DNA from: a virus
Virus record (IMG/VR): IMGVR_UViG_3300042374_000765
Span: 1-43,071 of that record
Length of the DNA: 43,071 nucleotides
Strand: one strand, 5' to 3'
Both the position numbers and the translations under genes were made by a program. A model generated the notes under the pieces. It had not been told where the DNA came from. It ran no database searches and was given only the letters and a program-made list of their open reading frames with translations. Shown in pieces: positions 1 through 7,259 of the stretch. The number at the start of each line of letters is the position of its first letter. Positions within the stretch are counted from its first letter, which is position 1.

Positions 1-82
1 GCGCCCTCAAGCGTATAACCTGAGGGCGTGGGGTTGGTTTTCCGGTTTTCCGTATCTGTTTTTTCTGAGAGGATTTTTTACG

Positions 83-385
83 ATGATCGAAGCAACACTC
101 CGACCAGCCATCGGACGCACCCCTGGCGACCTCATCGCGACCGTGGGTCGCGATGGGGCCAAAGTTACGCCGCATTCCGCAATCTTCACCGGCAAGATTT
201 ACCAAGCAACCCCGCGCAAACGCGACTCGGTGCTGGTCTGGCGGCTAGTCGGAACCTTTGGCGGTACTCGTACCGCCAAGACCAAGCCTAGCCTGAAATT
301 TACCGAGGAGTTGCGAAAGATTGCAACAGATCGGGGGTTGGCTTGGCTCGCATCGTGCAAACACAACAAAGTCTGCTGGGAGTAG
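83..385 (+). CDS. Hypothetical protein, 100 aa
   Basis: I do not recognise this protein. The ATG at 83 follows a GAGGA ribosome-binding site at 68-72 with good spacing, which fixes the start. The product is basic, with no membrane segment or cysteine motif. Two strong inverted repeats lie inside the gene (133-142/146-155 and 258-266/271-279). It is the first gene of a plus-strand run of small unknown genes and is separated from the next by about 60 bases. Confidence 0.6.
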   Translation: MIEATLRPAIGRTPGDLIATVGRDGAKVTPHSAIFTGKIYQATPRKRDSVLVWRLVGTFGGTRTAKTKPSLKFTEELRKIATDRGLAWLASCKHNKVCWE

Positions 386-444
386 TTTCAAGCCCCCTTC
401 CGGGATGGGCTCCGGCTTACCCGCACTTTTTGGAGGCGATACAG

Positions 445-1059
445 ATGGCACGACGAAAAACGACTGACGGTTTACAGATTTACGATCTCTGCCCACAATC
501 CGCCGAGCTTGTCGCGGTCGCTGGCCCTCCGGGCCAAGCTCCCGAGCTATCGGACTCAGGCAACCCGCCGGAAGGGTTTCGGTGGGTCACTGATGCCGAG
601 TGGCAAGAACTGATTGCACTCGAAGAATTCAAGCACGAATTCAAGGAGGGTTTTGAGTATTGCGATCTTCCACTCCCCACGGGAGTGGAAGATAGTGTAC
701 TGCTGACCGAAGGGGCCATAGTATCCGGCTCGGGCCGGATCTACGGCGTTTTTGATTGGGCTTGGTTGGCGAGCCAACCAAACGCCGACGAATGCACCTT
801 GCACATCCTTGGGGCAAGTTCCTTGCCCCAAGTGCTGCGCGACGTGGCCGCTCGGAACTCCGAGCGGCTTACCGAAGCGATCCGCTGTCGGTTCAAAACC
901 GACAGCGACAACGGGGAGATCCTAGTCCCATCGTGGCAAGTCGCTTGCGACTGGCTACGGGAGCGGATTACTGACGCTGCGGTGGCCGATGGGGCCTGGG
1001 GATGGGTCGAAAGTCCGCACGCATCTCAAGGGCGGTTTGCCCTTGAGATCGTCCCCTAA
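445..1059 (+). CDS. Hypothetical protein, 204 aa
   Basis: The frame is open from 343, but the best start is ATG 445, which has GGAGG at 432-436 eight bases upstream and avoids overlap with the gene before it. The protein is acidic and soluble, with a segment GFRWVTDAEWQ near residue 50 and no recognisable domain. The gene carries at least seven perfect hairpins with 7-12 bp arms (for example 666-677/681-692 and 808-818/822-832), one of the densest stretches in the window. Confidence 0.65.
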   Translation: MARRKTTDGLQIYDLCPQSAELVAVAGPPGQAPELSDSGNPPEGFRWVTDAEWQELIALEEFKHEFKEGFEYCDLPLPTGVEDSVLLTEGAIVSGSGRIYGVFDWAWLASQPNADECTLHILGASSLPQVLRDVAARNSERLTEAIRCRFKTDSDNGEILVPSWQVACDWLRERITDAAVADGAWGWVESPHASQGRFALEIVP

Positions 1060-1108
1060 TTTTTCAGTGTTTCTTTTCTTCACTCAGTTTTTCACAAAGG
1101 GTTTTGTC

Positions 1109-1174
1109 ATGGAAGTTTTGATTGTTATCGCGCTTGCTGCGTTCTGTCTTGGCTCAGTTACGGGGGGCAAATAA
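1109..1174 (+). CDS. Candidate 21-residue membrane peptide
   Basis: A short frame starts at ATG 1109, with AAAGG about eight bases upstream, and ends two bases before the next gene's ATG. The product is a single hydrophobic stretch (VLIVIALAAFCLGSV) ending in GGK. Its size and character match the tiny membrane peptides on the minus strand at 5.2-7.3 kb. The call rests only on context, the RBS and hydrophobicity. Confidence 0.4.
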   Translation: MEVLIVIALAAFCLGSVTGGK

Positions 1175-1176
1175 TT

Positions 1177-1869
1177 ATGAAAAGCGATCAACTGGCGGAA
1201 GTATTGCGGAAACATGCGCTTTGGTTGACCGACTCGCCGGAAGGCGAGAGGGCCAACTTGTCCGGGGCCAACTTGTACGGGGCCAACTTGTCCAGGGCCA
1301 ACTTGTCCGGGGCCAACTTGTCCAGGGCCAACTTGTCCGGGGCCAACTTGTACGGGGCCGACTTGTCCAGGGCCGACTTGTCCAGGGCCGACTCGCCGGA
1401 AGGCGAGAGGGCCGACTTGTCCGGGGCCGACTTGTCCGGGGCCAACTTGTACGGGGCCAACTTGTCCAGGGCCGACTTGTCCAGGGCCGACTTGTCCAGG
1501 GCCAACTTGTCCAGGGCCAACTTGTCCAGGGCCAACTTGTACGGGGCCAACTTGTCCAGGGCCGACTTGTCCAGGGCCAACTTGTCCGGGGCCAACTTGT
1601 CCGGGGCCAACTTGTCCGGGGCCGACTTGCCCTTCAAATTCGCTCAGGCGTACCTAGCACCGTGGTCGGTGCTAGTCACGCCTGAGAACATCACAATCGG
1701 ATGCCAGACGCATCCGATTGACAAGTGGCTTGAATGGGGTCGCCAAGACGACCCCGAAGAAATCCACGCAATGCACTCGAAAGCTAGGGCATGGTGGCAT
1801 CGACACAAGAATATCGTTTTGGCAATGGCGGAAACTGTGCGACTTAACGAGTCGCACCCAATCAACTAG
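1177..1869 (+). CDS. Pentapeptide-repeat protein, 230 aa
   Basis: Residues about 25-150 are an almost uninterrupted run of A(N/D)LSG, A(N/D)LSR and ANLYG pentapeptides, the signature of the right-handed quadrilateral beta-helix family. A leader (SDQLAEVLRKHALWL) and a roughly 75-residue non-repeat tail with paired His and Trp residues flank it. This N-terminal 'LxxHxxWL' plus pentapeptide layout is common in bacterial and phage proteins. Some family members mimic DNA, but no function can be assigned here. Two copies of SPEGER interrupt the array. The repeats are near-identical at DNA level, so copy number probably varies. Confidence 0.85.
   Translation: MKSDQLAEVLRKHALWLTDSPEGERANLSGANLYGANLSRANLSGANLSRANLSGANLYGADLSRADLSRADSPEGERADLSGADLSGANLYGANLSRADLSRADLSRANLSRANLSRANLYGANLSRADLSRANLSGANLSGANLSGADLPFKFAQAYLAPWSVLVTPENITIGCQTHPIDKWLEWGRQDDPEEIHAMHSKARAWWHRHKNIVLAMAETVRLNESHPIN
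1251..1629 (+). repeat. 15-bp coding minisatellite (pentapeptide array)
   Basis: About 25 tandem copies of a 15-base unit (consensus ggccaacttgtccgg, with a/c variation at the N/D codon and tcc/tac at S/Y) make up the centre of the pentapeptide gene. Two identical interrupting blocks with a ctcgcc/ggcgag hairpin occur near 1232 and 1390. Unit identity is much higher than protein constraint requires, which implies recent expansion or homogenisation. Confidence 0.9.
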
Positions 1870-1880
1870 GGGATCAAGCT

Positions 1881-2330
1881 ATGACAAAGGGTAGATTTGC
1901 GGCAATTTTGGGCCATTGCCAGATCGTCGTCGAGGGGGAAACCCCCCTCGACGCGAAACTGGAAGCGGCAAGTCGGCTTCGTGTTCACGCCATATCCGTC
2001 AATGATCTCGAAGCTATCGAACTGCGGTTTCTTTCGGGCTTCCCGGAGTTCACCGCCGGTGAACTCCGATTCGGCCACGAAGTCAAGCCCGGCGATTCGT
2101 TTCAGGATCAGTACAACCTCACCCAAACAGTCGTTCGCAACGCGAACGACCTCGAAGGGGTGACAAGAAGCTGGCCGCCTGGAACGGCGGCTACACCGCC
2201 GTTCCGGGCACATGAGAACTCGCCGGGGTGTTGGACGATTCCCGCATTCGCGGAGAGCCGACAGGCTGTCCGCGAGGCGATTTTGGGTTCGGTAGATAAC
2301 GACCGGCTTGCCGGTCGTCATGCGGAGTAG
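1881..2330 (+). CDS. Hypothetical protein, 149 aa
   Basis: The ATG at 1881 follows an AGGGGAT-type ribosome-binding site. The protein is soluble with no recognisable motif; its C-terminal half is rich in Pro, Arg and Ala. The gene contains hairpins at 1928-1938/1943-1953, 2044-2054/2058-2068, 2181-2190/2196-2205 and 2299-2307/2310-2318, and the last of these spans the codons just before the stop. Confidence 0.6.
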   Translation: MTKGRFAAILGHCQIVVEGETPLDAKLEAASRLRVHAISVNDLEAIELRFLSGFPEFTAGELRFGHEVKPGDSFQDQYNLTQTVVRNANDLEGVTRSWPPGTAATPPFRAHENSPGCWTIPAFAESRQAVREAILGSVDNDRLAGRHAE

Positions 2331-2369
2331 GTTTCTTTTTCGTTCGGTTTTTCTTTGGAGGTTTGCACC

Positions 2370-2699
2370 ATGCCAAAAAAGTATTATTCACACATCCGAG
2401 AGGGCCATGACCCCCAACCCGAAGCATGGCACGCCGTAGGCGATTGCCTGCCTTTCATGGCTGTTTGGGGGCCTTTCGAGGAGGAATCGTCGATGCCCGT
2501 TTTGGTCTTGGTGGGGCGGGGTGGGGTGTTCGATATGTTCACAGCGAGGTACTACCCCGGCAAACAAGACAAGCCCAACCGATGGCTGTTGTGTGGAGTA
2601 GGATTCATCCCAGAGGATTATCGTGTGGACAACGTCACGCACTGGCGGTGGTTGCCTACCGTCGAGAACCTCGACGGTGTGGCTAGGGAGGAGTTCTAA
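2370..2699 (+). CDS. Hypothetical protein, 109 aa
   Basis: I choose ATG 2370 over the in-frame ATG 2355 because TGGAGG (2356-2361) is correctly spaced for 2370. The protein has no motif I recognise; it is aromatic-rich, with several Trp and Tyr. It overlaps the next gene by one base (TAATG), implying translational coupling. Confidence 0.65.
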   Translation: MPKKYYSHIREGHDPQPEAWHAVGDCLPFMAVWGPFEEESSMPVLVLVGRGGVFDMFTARYYPGKQDKPNRWLLCGVGFIPEDYRVDNVTHWRWLPTVENLDGVAREEF

Positions 2700-2983
2700 T
2701 GAGCCAGCAAGTAGAGATCGTCTGTAAATGCGGGTGCGGTAGAAAGCGATTGGTCCGCAAGGCGGATCGAGATCGCGGGTGGGGCTTGTTTTTCAACAAG
2801 TCCTGCAAAGCCCGGCATCAGGAGAAACGCACCGGGCAGTATGCAAGCTACTTGCATACTGCCCCTAGATCATGCCGGACAAGTTCGGATTCTCCGAACT
2901 TGTCTAGTGGTAGCTTGACTAGAAGCCGCCACGACTTTGATTACCATCCTTTTAGTCCCGAAGCCTTTGACGAGAAAGGCTAA
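2699..2983 (+). CDS. Small Cys-rich protein (putative zinc-binding), 94 aa
   Basis: The N-terminus carries CKCGCGRKR followed by a distant Cys, which suggests a zinc or metal site. The tail is low-complexity, rich in Ser. Residues around 61-67 (SSDSPNL) are encoded by a hairpin sequence identical, in the same reading frame, to one in the polA gene at 23817-23839, so part of this gene was probably copied from there. The stop overlaps the stop of the convergent methyltransferase gene. Confidence 0.6.
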   Translation: MSQQVEIVCKCGCGRKRLVRKADRDRGWGLFFNKSCKARHQEKRTGQYASYLHTAPRSCRTSSDSPNLSSGSLTRSRHDFDYHPFSPEAFDEKG

Positions 2984-3522
2984 AGAGCCTCGAACCACAC
3001 AATCGAAGATCCTGCGACCGGGCCGAACATCGTTCGGCCCGTTCTTTTTGCGAAGTCGTCCATAGCCGCTACGGCGAGTCCGTATTCTTCCAATTTGGGC
3101 TTGTAGTCGTGTAGGGCGATCACTCCGGGGAATTCCTCGACCAAGGCGAGAAAGTCTTTCTCGTAGGCTTCGGGGGGCCTGTGGGCAGCATCGTAGAAGA
3201 TCATGTCGTAATCGGCATGGTCGAACATCTGCTCCCACCACTCGACCCAATCACCCCAAAGGCACTCGACGTTTTCCAAGGGGTAGATCAGTTCCTTGAC
3301 CTTATCTACATCGGGAGCCCCGATCATCGAGTCTCCCTGATACCAGTCAATCGTCCTTACGTGCTTTGCCGTCGCCGCCATAGCGGCGGCGGCCCTGCCG
3401 TGATGCGTGCCGATGTCCAGCACCCTTTTTCCTTCGGCGAGTTGCTGTAGCAACCGCCCCTCGACCTCGTACAAGTGGCCGGGGACGCTGAGGAAATAAT
3501 CCAAACTAGCTCTTACTAACAT
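2980..3522 (-). CDS. Class I SAM-dependent methyltransferase-like protein, 180 aa
   Basis: Residues 34-44 (VLDIGTHHGRA) form the glycine-rich SAM-binding motif I. An acidic residue follows the second strand (TIDWYQ), and YDMIFYDAAH matches the post-motif II/IV region of the Methyltransf_24-type family. The substrate is unknown; such small phage enzymes often sit with sugar or glycan genes. I use ATG 3522 with AGGAAAA upstream; it overlaps the end of the upstream metallophosphoesterase gene by 17 bases. A longer in-frame start at 3564 is possible but lies deeper in that gene. Confidence 0.75.
   Translation of the reverse strand: MLVRASLDYFLSVPGHLYEVEGRLLQQLAEGKRVLDIGTHHGRAAAAMAATAKHVRTIDWYQGDSMIGAPDVDKVKELIYPLENVECLWGDWVEWWEQMFDHADYDMIFYDAAHRPPEAYEKDFLALVEEFPGVIALHDYKPKLEEYGLAVAAMDDFAKRTGRTMFGPVAGSSIVWFEAL
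3019..3049 (+). terminator. Intrinsic terminator of the first plus-strand operon
   Basis: A perfect 10-bp stem (cgggccgaac / gttcggcccg, loop atc) at 3019-3041 is followed by ttcttttt. It lies 36 bases after the stop of the last plus-strand gene, as expected for a rho-independent terminator, yet it is inside the 3' end of the opposing methyltransferase gene. Since hairpins are everywhere in this genome, the T-run is the deciding evidence. Confidence 0.6.
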
Positions 3523-4759
3523 GCTGCTTTTTCCTATTTTCGATTGCGCTTTGTGCCTCAACAACCATCGTGGAGATCAAACCCGCTTCGCGGTCCCACA
3601 CAGCGACCTCGGCGGCCCTTTGGTTGCCGATGTATCCGTTTTCGTAGTGCCAAGCATCCGTCGCGCTGAGCGACGGAATCACATCGACCTGGATGCCCTG
3701 GTGGGTGTCTGTGTTGATGTGCCGAATCTGCTTCTTCGTGTGGAAGTGGCCGACTCGCATGTATCTGAAAACGCTGTGACTCCATTGAGAGCTAGCCTCG
3801 ATTGGCATCATGCGTGCCAGCTTATCGAGACTCATTTTTTCTCCGTGGTCCCATCCGATCAGGTTTTTCCCCCACAGGAGGAACTTTCTCGTCTCCTCGT
3901 TGTCGACCGTCACTCGCTTGTTTGGCTCGAAATGATGCCTAAGCGTCTCACAAAGATGCCAGGAAGTGTAGCGGTCGTGGTTTCCAGGGACGTAGAGCAG
4001 TCGGACAGGGGCGACCTCTTGGCATACCGAGATCGTGTCCCGAAGGGTCACGAACCCCTGCCTAAATACCTTCGTGTATCGGTCGTCAGTCGATTCGACC
4101 AAGGTTCCCTTGGTCGTCAGTTTGTTGGCCCCGTCGAAGTGCAGGAAATCGTTGCCTATCGGCAAAACGATTTCTTCGGGATCGTAGGGGGCGATGCGGT
4201 CGAGCATCGTATCGACCGCATTTCGATAGTCGTTTGCGGCGATTTCGAGATCGTAGTCATCTGATCTCGTTTGCTTCGACCAGCAGAGCTTGCCGAAGTG
4301 GCAATCGTACAGGCTGAATTCGATCAGGTGCTTCGCGGCTCGCTTGCGAGCCGCCTTGGTCGGCTTACACTGAGGCATCCTCGCTATGAGCGATAGAATA
4401 CCCTCTTGGATCGTCTTGGGGGCCTTGCGTCTGAGCTTGACTGTGATCTGCAAGTTGGGGACTTGCCACAGCGTTTCGATGCTCTTTGTGCCTATGGCAA
4501 CTTTTCGCTTCCCCGCGACTTCCCAGCGATTGATTTTGTATTCAGCGACTTCCCAAACGTCGAGATCGACTTTGGCGTGCGCGAGCAGTTCGTCTACCGT
4601 TTTGATTTTGTCCCCGTGGTAGACAAGATCTCCGACATCGTCGGAGAACGTGGCCGAGAGGTCATTTGGCTTTTGTGCCTCGGCGGCCTGTTGGAGTTTT
4701 TCCTGCTTTTCTGCTGCTGTTTTTTGCAGTTGCCCGAGTAGTGATTTCGACTTTGCCAT
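3506..4759 (-). CDS. Calcineurin-like metallophosphoesterase, 417 aa
   Basis: The two-metal phosphoesterase motifs appear in order: DCH (152-154), GND (202-204), GNHD (259-262) and GHFH (337-340). Together they define the calcineurin-like fold used by phosphatases and nucleases. Residues 1-40 look like a helical, Lys/Gln-rich extension. Phage homologues of this type are usually of unknown substrate. It is distinct from the SbcD-like enzyme at 37735. Start ATG 4759 has AAGGTG upstream. Confidence 0.8.
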   Translation of the reverse strand: MAKSKSLLGQLQKTAAEKQEKLQQAAEAQKPNDLSATFSDDVGDLVYHGDKIKTVDELLAHAKVDLDVWEVAEYKINRWEVAGKRKVAIGTKSIETLWQVPNLQITVKLRRKAPKTIQEGILSLIARMPQCKPTKAARKRAAKHLIEFSLYDCHFGKLCWSKQTRSDDYDLEIAANDYRNAVDTMLDRIAPYDPEEIVLPIGNDFLHFDGANKLTTKGTLVESTDDRYTKVFRQGFVTLRDTISVCQEVAPVRLLYVPGNHDRYTSWHLCETLRHHFEPNKRVTVDNEETRKFLLWGKNLIGWDHGEKMSLDKLARMMPIEASSQWSHSVFRYMRVGHFHTKKQIRHINTDTHQGIQVDVIPSLSATDAWHYENGYIGNQRAAEVAVWDREAGLISTMVVEAQSAIENRKKQHVSKS

Positions 4760-4997
4760 TGCGCACCTTTTTGAGAAAGTTCTGCCATCCCGATACCGTA
4801 GATAGCTCTATGATAATAGGATAGCTTCGCATGAAATGATGAATCAATTCGACATCGGTGAACGATTGTCGAATCTCGCTTTTTTCCTGCTTGTAGTCCT
4901 CTAGGACTACAAGCAATTGGGCTCCGATTCTAGGGTTGGAGTGGGCGATCTTGTGAAAGATCGTCCACTTACGTTTGTCTTGTGGGAAGTCGATCAT
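4662..4997 (-). CDS. Hypothetical basic protein, 111 aa
   Basis: ATG 4997 has a well-placed AAGGAA on the minus strand and overlaps the upstream gene's end. The 3' end overlaps the metallophosphoesterase gene by 98 bases, with a Lys/Thr-rich tail in the overlap. No domain is recognised. An 11-12 bp hairpin at 4889-4900/4903-4914 lies inside. The long overlap lowers confidence in the C-terminus. Confidence 0.5.
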   Translation of the reverse strand: MIDFPQDKRKWTIFHKIAHSNPRIGAQLLVVLEDYKQEKSEIRQSFTDVELIHHFMRSYPIIIELSTVSGWQNFLKKVRNGKVEITTRATAKNSSRKAGKTPTGRRGTKAK

Positions 4998-5238
4998 TTG
5001 CCCAGTTCCTTCGTACTTGTTCCATCTTCTTTTCGATGCTGTCTTGGTGCTTACCTGCAAGGTAAGCACCCATAATCAGCGAGTACAGCACAAGGAAGAT
5101 TACCAACGTGCCCATCCAGCCTACCGGCTGTGATTCTTGGGTGAAGTGGTCCTGTTGGGTTTCGTCTCGGCAACGCATCGCCGTTGCCGACTCCCAGGGG
5201 TCTTGGGTTTCTTCGTGTACTTTGGGTTCGCTGGTCAT
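4969..5238 (-). CDS. Single-span membrane protein, 89 aa
   Basis: An acidic N-terminal tail is followed by one transmembrane helix (GTLVIFLVLYSLIMGAYLA, residues about 43-61) and a charged C-terminal tail. It starts MTSE, like the 61-residue protein at 5629. It belongs to the chain of overlapping small membrane-protein genes downstream of phoH. Confidence 0.6.
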   Translation of the reverse strand: MTSEPKVHEETQDPWESATAMRCRDETQQDHFTQESQPVGWMGTLVIFLVLYSLIMGAYLAGKHQDSIEKKMEQVRRNWANDRLPTRQT

Positions 5239-5303
5239 TTACCGAGTCCTGAGCATACGAGACAAAGAAAGCCTAGCCAAAACACGAACAGAAACAACGC
5301 CAT
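5235..5303 (-). CDS. 22-residue membrane peptide
   Basis: The frame from ATG 5303 to TGA 5235 makes a peptide that is almost wholly hydrophobic (LFLFVFWLGFLCLVC) and ends GLGK. Both ends use the same ATGA overlap as its neighbours: its start overlaps the stop of the 109-residue gene, and its stop overlaps the start of the 89-residue gene. This precise coupling on both sides is the main evidence that so small a frame is translated. Confidence 0.55.
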   Translation of the reverse strand: MALFLFVFWLGFLCLVCSGLGK

Positions 5304-5632
5304 CACTTGGTTTCTCCTTCCAGTTTGTCTATTCGGCTGTTGATGGAATCAACAGCCGAATTGACGTTGTCGTTGAGTCTCTTGTGGTCTTGCCTCCAGT
5401 CGGAATCCTTGATTACTTTTCCGACTGAATCGATGCCTTGGTAGGCTTCGAGCCTCTGTAGTCGGAGGCTCAGGACAATGCAAGTGAAGATCAAAACACC
5501 ACACAGAAGAAACGAAACTGCCGAAAGCAGCATGAACGGCTCGACCGAACTCGGCACTTCGGAAAACACTCTCAGTTCGATCCGTTGGATCTTCGGTTCG
5601 ATGTGTACTTCTGGCACTTTGGGTTCGATCAT
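5303..5632 (-). CDS. Membrane protein with C-terminal coiled coil, 109 aa
   Basis: Residues about 33-55 form a transmembrane helix (LLSAVSFLLCGVLIFTCIVL) and residues 60-105 look like a coiled coil. Phage proteins of this plan include spanin- and holin-like membrane proteins, but nothing specific can be assigned. The gene holds one of the longest hairpins in the window (14-bp arms, 5331-5344/5348-5361). The start overlaps the upstream stop (ATGA). Confidence 0.6.
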   Translation of the reverse strand: MIEPKVPEVHIEPKIQRIELRVFSEVPSSVEPFMLLSAVSFLLCGVLIFTCIVLSLRLQRLEAYQGIDSVGKVIKDSDWRQDHKRLNDNVNSAVDSINSRIDKLEGETK

Positions 5633-5814
5633 TGTCCGCTCCCTTGTTGCGACATGAAAACGGCAAATAAAATAATCTGGACGAGACTGAGCATGAGGCT
5701 AGTGGCTGAGATAAGCACCAACAGCAAGGTGTTGGCGTTCATTTGCCCTACATCGTTTTCGATGCCTCGCATTTGACCCCGCAGGTGTTTGATTTCGTCG
5801 TGTTCACTCGTCAT
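5629..5814 (-). CDS. Membrane protein, 61 aa
   Basis: I choose ATG 5814 (protein start MTSEHDEIKHLRG) because it overlaps the end of the 51-residue gene upstream in the way usual for this operon. A short acidic helix precedes one long hydrophobic segment (TLLLVLISATSLMLSLVQII). Function unknown. Confidence 0.55.
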   Translation of the reverse strand: MTSEHDEIKHLRGQMRGIENDVGQMNANTLLLVLISATSLMLSLVQIILFAVFMSQQGSGQ

Positions 5815-5959
5815 TGGCGATTGCCTCCAAGTCACGAACGAAGGGTTCGCAGCGACCCAGCACCCAATCCAAAGCATCGTGAAGCATCGCCAAGGGGGCC
5901 AACACAACAAGCAAACAAATAATCAGGAATCCCGCTAAATGCTGTCGTATCCGTTTCAT
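5804..5959 (-). CDS. Small membrane protein, 51 aa
   Basis: Reading from ATG 5959 gives a basic N-terminus (MKRIRQHLAG), a hydrophobic helix (FLIICLLVVLAPLAM) and an acidic tail. AAGGAA lies a few bases upstream of the ATG. It overlaps the next gene's start by 11 bases. Function unknown. Confidence 0.55.
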   Translation of the reverse strand: MKRIRQHLAGFLIICLLVVLAPLAMLHDALDWVLGRCEPFVRDLEAIANDE

Positions 5960-5974
5960 TTCTGGTTCCTTAGG

Positions 5975-6226
5975 TTAGCACCGAGGTCGACTATCTTTCG
6001 GGTCAACTCTGCCCGATTTCAAAGGGCCGCCATCGTGAATCGATTGCAATTCCGCTTGGTGTTCCGGTGTTCCTTGGCTTGGGTCGATGTCGTGCTTGAA
6101 CACCAACGCCAAATGGCGTTGGATCATAGCCGATTGTCGGCTGTTGAGAGTCCCCGGTTCCTCCGGCGTGACTCCACTCATCTCAAAGTAGCCCTGCAAC
6201 CAAAAGCAAAATTCAGACGCTTTCAT
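5975..6226 (-). CDS. Small soluble phage protein, 83 aa
   Basis: The N-terminus (MKASEFCFWLQGYFE) followed by a segment like QSAMIQRHLALVFKHD resembles a small soluble protein seen in many phages, of unknown function. It is the only clearly non-membrane product in this run. The start overlaps the stop of the 51-residue upstream gene (ATGA). Confidence 0.6.
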   Translation of the reverse strand: MKASEFCFWLQGYFEMSGVTPEEPGTLNSRQSAMIQRHLALVFKHDIDPSQGTPEHQAELQSIHDGGPLKSGRVDPKDSRPRC

Positions 6227-6378
6227 CTACCACACTCCGATGCAAAATAGGTCGCCAAATCTACTATTTTCCAAATCGCCAAAACGGGAATCGAGATAAC
6301 CGCGAGCCACGTAAGCAAAGCTGGAATCCACAGCAGTGTGCCGCAGATTGCGTACAACAGTCGCCCGTCGTCTTTCAT
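6223..6378 (-). CDS. Small membrane protein, 51 aa
   Basis: ATG 6378 to TGA 6223. A hydrophobic core (LLWIPALLTWLAVISIPVLA) spans the middle, probably one or two membrane passes. ATGA overlaps join it to the genes on both sides. No homologue recognised. Confidence 0.55.
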   Translation of the reverse strand: MKDDGRLLYAICGTLLWIPALLTWLAVISIPVLAIWKIVDLATYFASECGR

Positions 6379-6533
6379 AATCGCCCCCTCAACCAGTCAA
6401 GCACGTAAGCCGCACCGAGAGTGATGCCGTAGATCAAACCGAACAACGCAAGCAACGCCAGAGGCAGCAATCCGATGAAGAACCAAATGGCTACGCCAGT
6501 CCAAACCCAGTCCCACATGATGCCTGCAATCAT
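6375..6533 (-). CDS. Small membrane protein, 52 aa
   Basis: ATG 6533 to TGA 6375. It is almost entirely hydrophobic (VAIWFFIGLLPLALLALFGL), probably two short membrane helices, ending LRGRL. ATGA coupled at both ends. No homologue recognised. Confidence 0.55.
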   Translation of the reverse strand: MIAGIMWDWVWTGVAIWFFIGLLPLALLALFGLIYGITLGAAYVLDWLRGRL

Positions 6534-6670
6534 TTACCACGCCCCCCGATTAAATAGCCTACGTAGGCACTGACTGTCGCAACCACCGCCAAGAATGCCC
6601 CCACGCCGAAAGGCCCTGCCCAAAGGACAAACTGAACGATGTACCAAGTGATTAGTCCGATTTCGCTCAT
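6530..6670 (-). CDS. Small membrane protein, 46 aa
   Basis: ATG 6670 to TGA 6530, with two hydrophobic segments separated by a Gly/Pro turn (VLWAGPFGVGAFLAVVATV). It starts one base after the upstream stop and overlaps the next start (ATGA). Function unknown. Confidence 0.55.
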   Translation of the reverse strand: MSEIGLITWYIVQFVLWAGPFGVGAFLAVVATVSAYVGYLIGGRGK

Positions 6671-6892
6671 TTACCAAACTCCTGCTAAATGCCCACAAGC
6701 GTACCCAGCCAGCAACAACACAGCGATTGGCAGCAACACCACCACCGCGAGGCAGCACATCGCAAAGTAAAACGCACAGAGGTAGCTGAAATCTTCCCAA
6801 GACTCAGGCAACCAAGCGAACCACGGATTCGATTCGATCCGAACTGCTTCCGCCCTCGATGCTTTTATGAAGTCGCCGATTAGGTTAATCAT
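6671..6892 (-). CDS. Membrane protein, 73 aa
   Basis: ATG 6892 is chosen over 6901 because it gives the ATGA overlap used throughout this operon. An amphipathic N-terminal half is followed by a long hydrophobic stretch (CCLAVVVLLPIAVLLLAGY). Function unknown. Confidence 0.55.
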   Translation of the reverse strand: MINLIGDFIKASRAEAVRIESNPWFAWLPESWEDFSYLCAFYFAMCCLAVVVLLPIAVLLLAGYACGHLAGVW

Positions 6893-7071
6893 TTGCCGCA
6901 CTTCTCACAGACGGGTTCAGGGTGCAACGCCTCGAACCTATCGAGGCGTTGGTCCAACTCATGGAGTCCAGAAATCGCGTAGATACCAAAGGCAGTCAAA
7001 ACTGCCCACAGAACAGTCCCAATGATGTACAGAGCTTTGATGTCGCTTGTGTTGGCTTCGGTGGGGGTCAT
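6889..7071 (-). CDS. Single-span membrane protein with C-terminal CxxC, 60 aa
   Basis: One transmembrane helix (ALYIIGTVLWAVLTAFGIYA) is followed by a helical segment and a terminal CEKCGK. The CxxC may bind metal or form a disulphide. A strong hairpin (6925-6935/6941-6951) lies in the coding sequence. ATGA coupled to its neighbour. Confidence 0.55.
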   Translation of the reverse strand: MTPTEANTSDIKALYIIGTVLWAVLTAFGIYAISGLHELDQRLDRFEALHPEPVCEKCGK

Positions 7072-7259
7072 TCTGCACCCGTCGAAGTGCTTTGCACTTC
7101 GTATTCGCCTACTCGGACTTCGAGTTCCGCGATGCGGATCTCGAACTCCTTGGTGAGAGTGTCGAGTCTCCGAGATCGAGAATCAAGCTCGATGTACATG
7201 CAACCGGCCAGTCCGACCAGCAAAATAGCACCGAGTGTGGCGTACAGAAAATTGACCAT
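7068..7259 (-). CDS. Small lipoprotein-like or anchored coiled-coil protein, 63 aa
   Basis: The N-terminus has a signal-like hydrophobic segment ending in LAGC, a plausible lipobox, followed by about 40 residues of charged heptad-like sequence. It could be a lipoprotein (outer-spanin-like) or a simple membrane-anchored coiled coil. Its start overlaps the last base of the phoH gene. Confidence 0.55.
   Translation of the reverse strand: MVNFLYATLGAILLVGLAGCMYIELDSRSRRLDTLTKEFEIRIAELEVRVGEYEVQSTSTGAE

Noticed and set aside
1251-1629. Possible CRISPR array from the regular repeats
   Set aside because: Units are contiguous 15-mers with no spacers and are in frame in a protein.
1122-1685. Long frames in other phases over the pentapeptide gene, including one on the opposite strand (1188-1637)
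   Set aside because: A 15-bp repeat with no stop in any phase keeps several frames open; only the A(N/D)LSx frame has family support and a suitable start.
3521-4264. 247-codon plus-strand frame
   Set aside because: It lies antisense to the metallophosphoesterase, whose catalytic motifs are intact.
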